Origin: Clostridium sp. M62/1
Lineage (GTDB): Bacteria; Bacillota; Clostridia; Lachnospirales; Lachnospiraceae
DNA: 64,000 nucleotides
Direction of reading: 5' to 3'
Assembly (NCBI RefSeq): GCF_020736365.1
Contig: NZ_CP085988.1
Location: 1,618,001-1,682,000, forward strand
Shown here: in pieces, positions 62,501-64,000 of the stretch
How the letters are laid out: every line of letters begins with the position of its first letter
Position numbering within the stretch: the first letter of the stretch is position 1
Program-made: the position numbers and the translations under genes
The notes under the pieces: generated by a model
Database searches by the model: none
What the model saw: only the letters and a program-made list of their open reading frames with translations
Told to the model about the DNA's origin: nothing

Positions 62501-62596
62501 GATTTCTTCGCACTTTTGCTGGATAATGACGAGAAGAAGCGTGAACTGATGCAGGTGTTCCTGGAGGATGTATATAAGCATTTGCGTAGTGATTAA
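59591..62596 (+). CDS. hsdR: Type I restriction endonuclease subunit
   Basis: The ATP-dependent translocating nuclease. The 1001-residue protein has an N-terminal PD-(D/E)xK nuclease (DLVIFLNGIAIFTFELKC with catalytic Glu-Leu-Lys near residue 157). Two helicase domains follow: Walker A SAGSGKTNT near 317, motif II DEAHSS near 425, TATPKP near 488, and ATNKYQTGFDQP-like motif V. A helical C-terminal part contacts HsdM. AAAGGAGGTACGG precedes the ATG and starts two bases after hsdS. All motifs are intact, so the system should cut unmodified DNA. A weak hairpin follows. Confidence 0.96.
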   Translation: MAIKAGQLKERTDYQAYILEMLREENGYQVRPSTAYDPGYGMDVELLFSFLQATQPDTLARLEKLYGDKTRQTILNYINNEVNKKSRSLLDVLKHGVEFDNGVSLTLMYRKPATTFNQKAEALYQQNVLSVMEEVWHKEGERIDLVIFLNGIAIFTFELKCNTSGQNYEDAIRQYKFERDYKTRLLKFKAGCLAHFAMDLNEVYMCTNLKGKSSFFLPFNKGCGVGIHSGKGNPHNENGINVSYMWEDILKKDTVLYLIDKIIFLQKETKKDPDTGKRVTKETLIFPRYHQFNAVRKLVADVVEHHSEKNYLIEHSAGSGKTNTIAWLAHRFASLHDRENKVIFDTVCIITDRIVVDRQLQNAVLSLEHKAGLIKVMDEKCTSKDLADALNGNTKIIVTTIHKFMYIQELVQELKSKTFAVIIDEAHSSTAGTAMEAVTYALSESRKLSEATPVDVSEEEKSMGDIIEDEIARSGKQPNVSMIAFTATPKPTTLQLFGCLNEEGKKVAFDLYSMKQAIEEGFILDVLQNYVTYKTYFEINKAIEDDPELETIAAKRKIAKYIELHDTNIAQKVEIIIEHFKNRIMQELGGKAKAMVITSSRQAAVKYRNEFETYISKHGYTGIRALVAFSGKVSLDGHEYTEAVMNGIKEEDLPEVFDSNSYQVLLVANKYQTGFDQPKLCAMYVDKRLRGVNAVQTLSRLNRICAPYDKKTFVLDFKNEYEDIQASFAPFYTETILNETITPSDIRTVEAQVDQYNFLDIDDIEEFNGYLYQDKRTSKEKARMWALLDKSLQIINRHPELEKQEIRATIKRFLRFYSFLIQATCFESVDLHKKYNFLSYLVKEIEVGSGGNDFDIADKITASNFRQKKTGENTHEIESKPEVSLPTPNEVFMDEAVKKKLSEIIDEINAAYNKNFDIGVASKSALQMRDILLKNGHLRDSARNNSLKDFRFAYFDAVQDALIAGYEQNQDFFALLLDNDEKKRELMQVFLEDVYKHLRSD

Positions 62597-62612
62597 CCTT
62601 ATGTCAATTAAC

Positions 62613-62644
62613 AGCGCCCACTGACTACAATGTCGATGGGCGCT
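62613..62644. terminator. Weak hairpin between convergent hsdR and the minus-strand gene
   Basis: AGCGCCCA (62613-62620) pairs with TGGGCGCT (62637-62644) and is followed by ATTATATT. It may end both transcripts. Confidence 0.5.
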
Positions 62645-62705
62645 ATTATATTGGTTACAACTCAAAACTTTCTATCTGCCTGTTGCAAATGTCCTAAAAC
62701 AAATC

Positions 62706-64000
62706 TTATTCACTTTTCTCGCGTTGTGTCAAGGAATTGTACTCCTTTAATTTGTTTTCTCGTACCTTTGTCTCGTATTGATTTGCCTTTTTTTCCAGAA
62801 ACTGTACGAGAAAACGCTTTCCAACCGATACGGTATCAATCGTAGAAATTATTGCTAATATAGTTGCAATAATTAATGCAATTGTAAATAGCGTGTTTGA
62901 ATGTGTAGTAAAGGAAAAAACTGTGCCCAAAACACCTAAAACCGATAATGCAAACATGACAACGGATAATAGTTTCTTACGAGGAGAAATCCATTTTTCA
63001 CGAGCTTGTTTCGCATATGAATCGGCTGACTTTCGATTCTTCTCAGCTTGCATTTTCCGCTGTTGTTCTTCAGATTCTTTTTGCTTGCGAAGTTCACAAG
63101 TGATATTTGACAATTCCTGAGTATGTTTTTGCGAAGCTCTTTCCATTTCTTTGTTTAGTTGGTTCAATTCGATTTGATGCCGTTTTTCTCTTTCGTTTAG
63201 TTCAGTTTGGTGGCGGGCTGTTTCTTCAGCTATTAATTGTTCTTCATATTTCCTTTGAGCTTCTTGTACAGATGTTTCGGTGATGCTATCAACCTCCCCA
63301 AAAGAGCCTAACCAGATTTCATTCCGAAATACCCGGTCAGCACGTAACGCCACAACTTGTTCTGGTGTCAACTTGCCAGATAGCTTAAGTTTTTGGAGAA
63401 CCTCATCGACTTTTTTCATTATTTCTGGGATGGGTTGTAATGCACAATACGCATTCTTTAGTAATTCGCTTTCTGGCAAATTATTTACCTCACCACATTT
63501 TATCCAAGTAATTGCTGATAAATTACTATCAGAAATAATTAACTGAAAGGTTCTCTTGCTTATGTTCTCTTTATAGTATGTGTTAAAAGCTCTTGTAAAA
63601 TCATAATTATTTGTGACAAAAATAAAACGGCATGTTTCAATATCGTTACTTGTATAATCTCCTCTAAGGCGATGAATGGCCAGTGCGGATTTTACGTCAT
63701 TTTCCAAATTGGCTTCTGTATAATGCGGAGTATTATCTTTAATAAACTGCTTGAGTTCTGTCTCTCCTAACATTTTTTGTTCATCTACGGAACCATCGTC
63801 TTTTGTGTCATATGGAGGAATATCGTGTTCAACTATTCCAAAACGGCTTTCCAATTTACTTGGTAGTAATTTAATCTCTCTATCGACGTCATTGGAGTTG
63901 TAGTTGTGAGCGTTTAAACCGTCTAGAGTACGATAGCCATTGGATATTGCCGTTGGACTCAAAGAGTACTTATATGCAGATAAAATATCAATTATTTCCT
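62706..64000 (-). CDS. PIN-like nuclease with coiled coil and two TM helices, N-terminus outside window
   Basis: The frame is open to the right edge, so the protein is longer than the roughly 430 residues seen. Numbering from the TTG at 63962 (not necessarily the start): residues 60-235 contain RFIFVTNNYDF, LSAITWIKCGE, NAYCALQPIPEIMKKVDEVL and GKLTPEQVVALRADRVFRNE. This pattern (FVTNN, xxLxWLK, AYAALxP, LRxxxxAR) I recognise from a PIN-like domain family in large uncharacterised proteins, but I could not check it. Residues 240-335 form a charged coiled coil (HQTELNEREKRHQIELNQLN). Two membrane helices follow (about 345-385), then a charged C-terminus. The gene is AT-rich beside its neighbours and converges on hsdR. 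A membrane-anchored nuclease in defence is inference. Confidence 0.6.
   Translation of the reverse strand, partial: EIIDILSAYKYSLSPTAISNGYRTLDGLNAHNYNSNDVDREIKLLPSKLESRFGIVEHDIPPYDTKDDGSVDEQKMLGETELKQFIKDNTPHYTEANLENDVKSALAIHRLRGDYTSNDIETCRFIFVTNNYDFTRAFNTYYKENISKRTFQLIISDSNLSAITWIKCGEVNNLPESELLKNAYCALQPIPEIMKKVDEVLQKLKLSGKLTPEQVVALRADRVFRNEIWLGSFGEVDSITETSVQEAQRKYEEQLIAEETARHQTELNEREKRHQIELNQLNKEMERASQKHTQELSNITCELRKQKESEEQQRKMQAEKNRKSADSYAKQAREKWISPRKKLLSVVMFALSVLGVLGTVFSFTTHSNTLFTIALIIATILAIISTIDTVSVGKRFLVQFLEKKANQYETKVRENKLKEYNSLTQREKSE

Overview
The window comes from a low-GC Gram-positive anaerobe, most likely a gut Lachnospiraceae/Clostridium-cluster XIVa bacterium (inference). The evidence is pyruvate phosphate dikinase ending in the clostridial LAAAQAALNNK tail, two oxygen-sensitive class III ribonucleotide reductases with an activase, rubrerythrin, an Fe-S serine dehydratase, class III fructose bisphosphatase, YesMN-type two-component genes and strong AGGAGG ribosome sites. 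I see no rRNA, tRNA or CRISPR array.

Layout. 1-3430: the 3' part of an efflux operon (tandem-module HlyD/MacA adaptor, LolD/MacB-type ATPase, MacB-type permease). 3434-3709: a 180-bp-period nested palindromic repeat. 4056-6683: ppdK. 6845-10106: a GntR/FCD regulator, a promoter with a 24-bp palindrome over its -10, an M29/NicX-like hydrolase and the glutamate symporter GltS. 10260-22255: one sugar module, with a YesN/YesM two-component pair, a YtfQRT-YjfF-type ABC importer and araA-araB-araD. It appears to sense, import and convert L-arabinose or an arabinofuranoside to xylulose 5-phosphate. 22552-26297: an EAL phosphodiesterase, rubrerythrin and a membrane metallophosphoesterase. 26355-26559: a cluster of hairpins. 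26574-29365 (minus strand): a symporter and the two-subunit L-serine dehydratase, a serine import-and-deamination operon.

29819-31424: scpA-scpB. 31874-40500: nrdD and nrdG, then dut, a TPR lipoprotein, hflX, and a second nrdD with a fused C-terminal redoxin. Both nrdD promoters carry paired sites resembling NrdR boxes, so the two reductases are probably co-regulated. 40811-44310: fbp (class III) and a sodium:neurotransmitter-type symporter. 44455-44907 (minus): a one-TM protein with an FMN-binding-like domain. 45055-49269: a MarR regulator with two inverted operator copies in its own promoter, followed by a heterodimeric ABC exporter with complementary degenerate ATP sites. 49327-49556: another cluster of palindromic repeats, then a flavodoxin, pcrA, a small acidic membrane protein and an RlmD-type rRNA methyltransferase.

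55655-64000 is a probable defence island inserted after the rlmD terminator. It holds an HTH controller (TTG start, 28-30 bp palindrome at its promoter), hsdM-hsdS-hsdR in tight overlap, and convergently an AT-rich gene cut by the window edge. That gene encodes what I read as a PIN-like nuclease domain, a long coiled coil and two membrane helices. This last gene beside the type I system is the best candidate here for a poorly described system.
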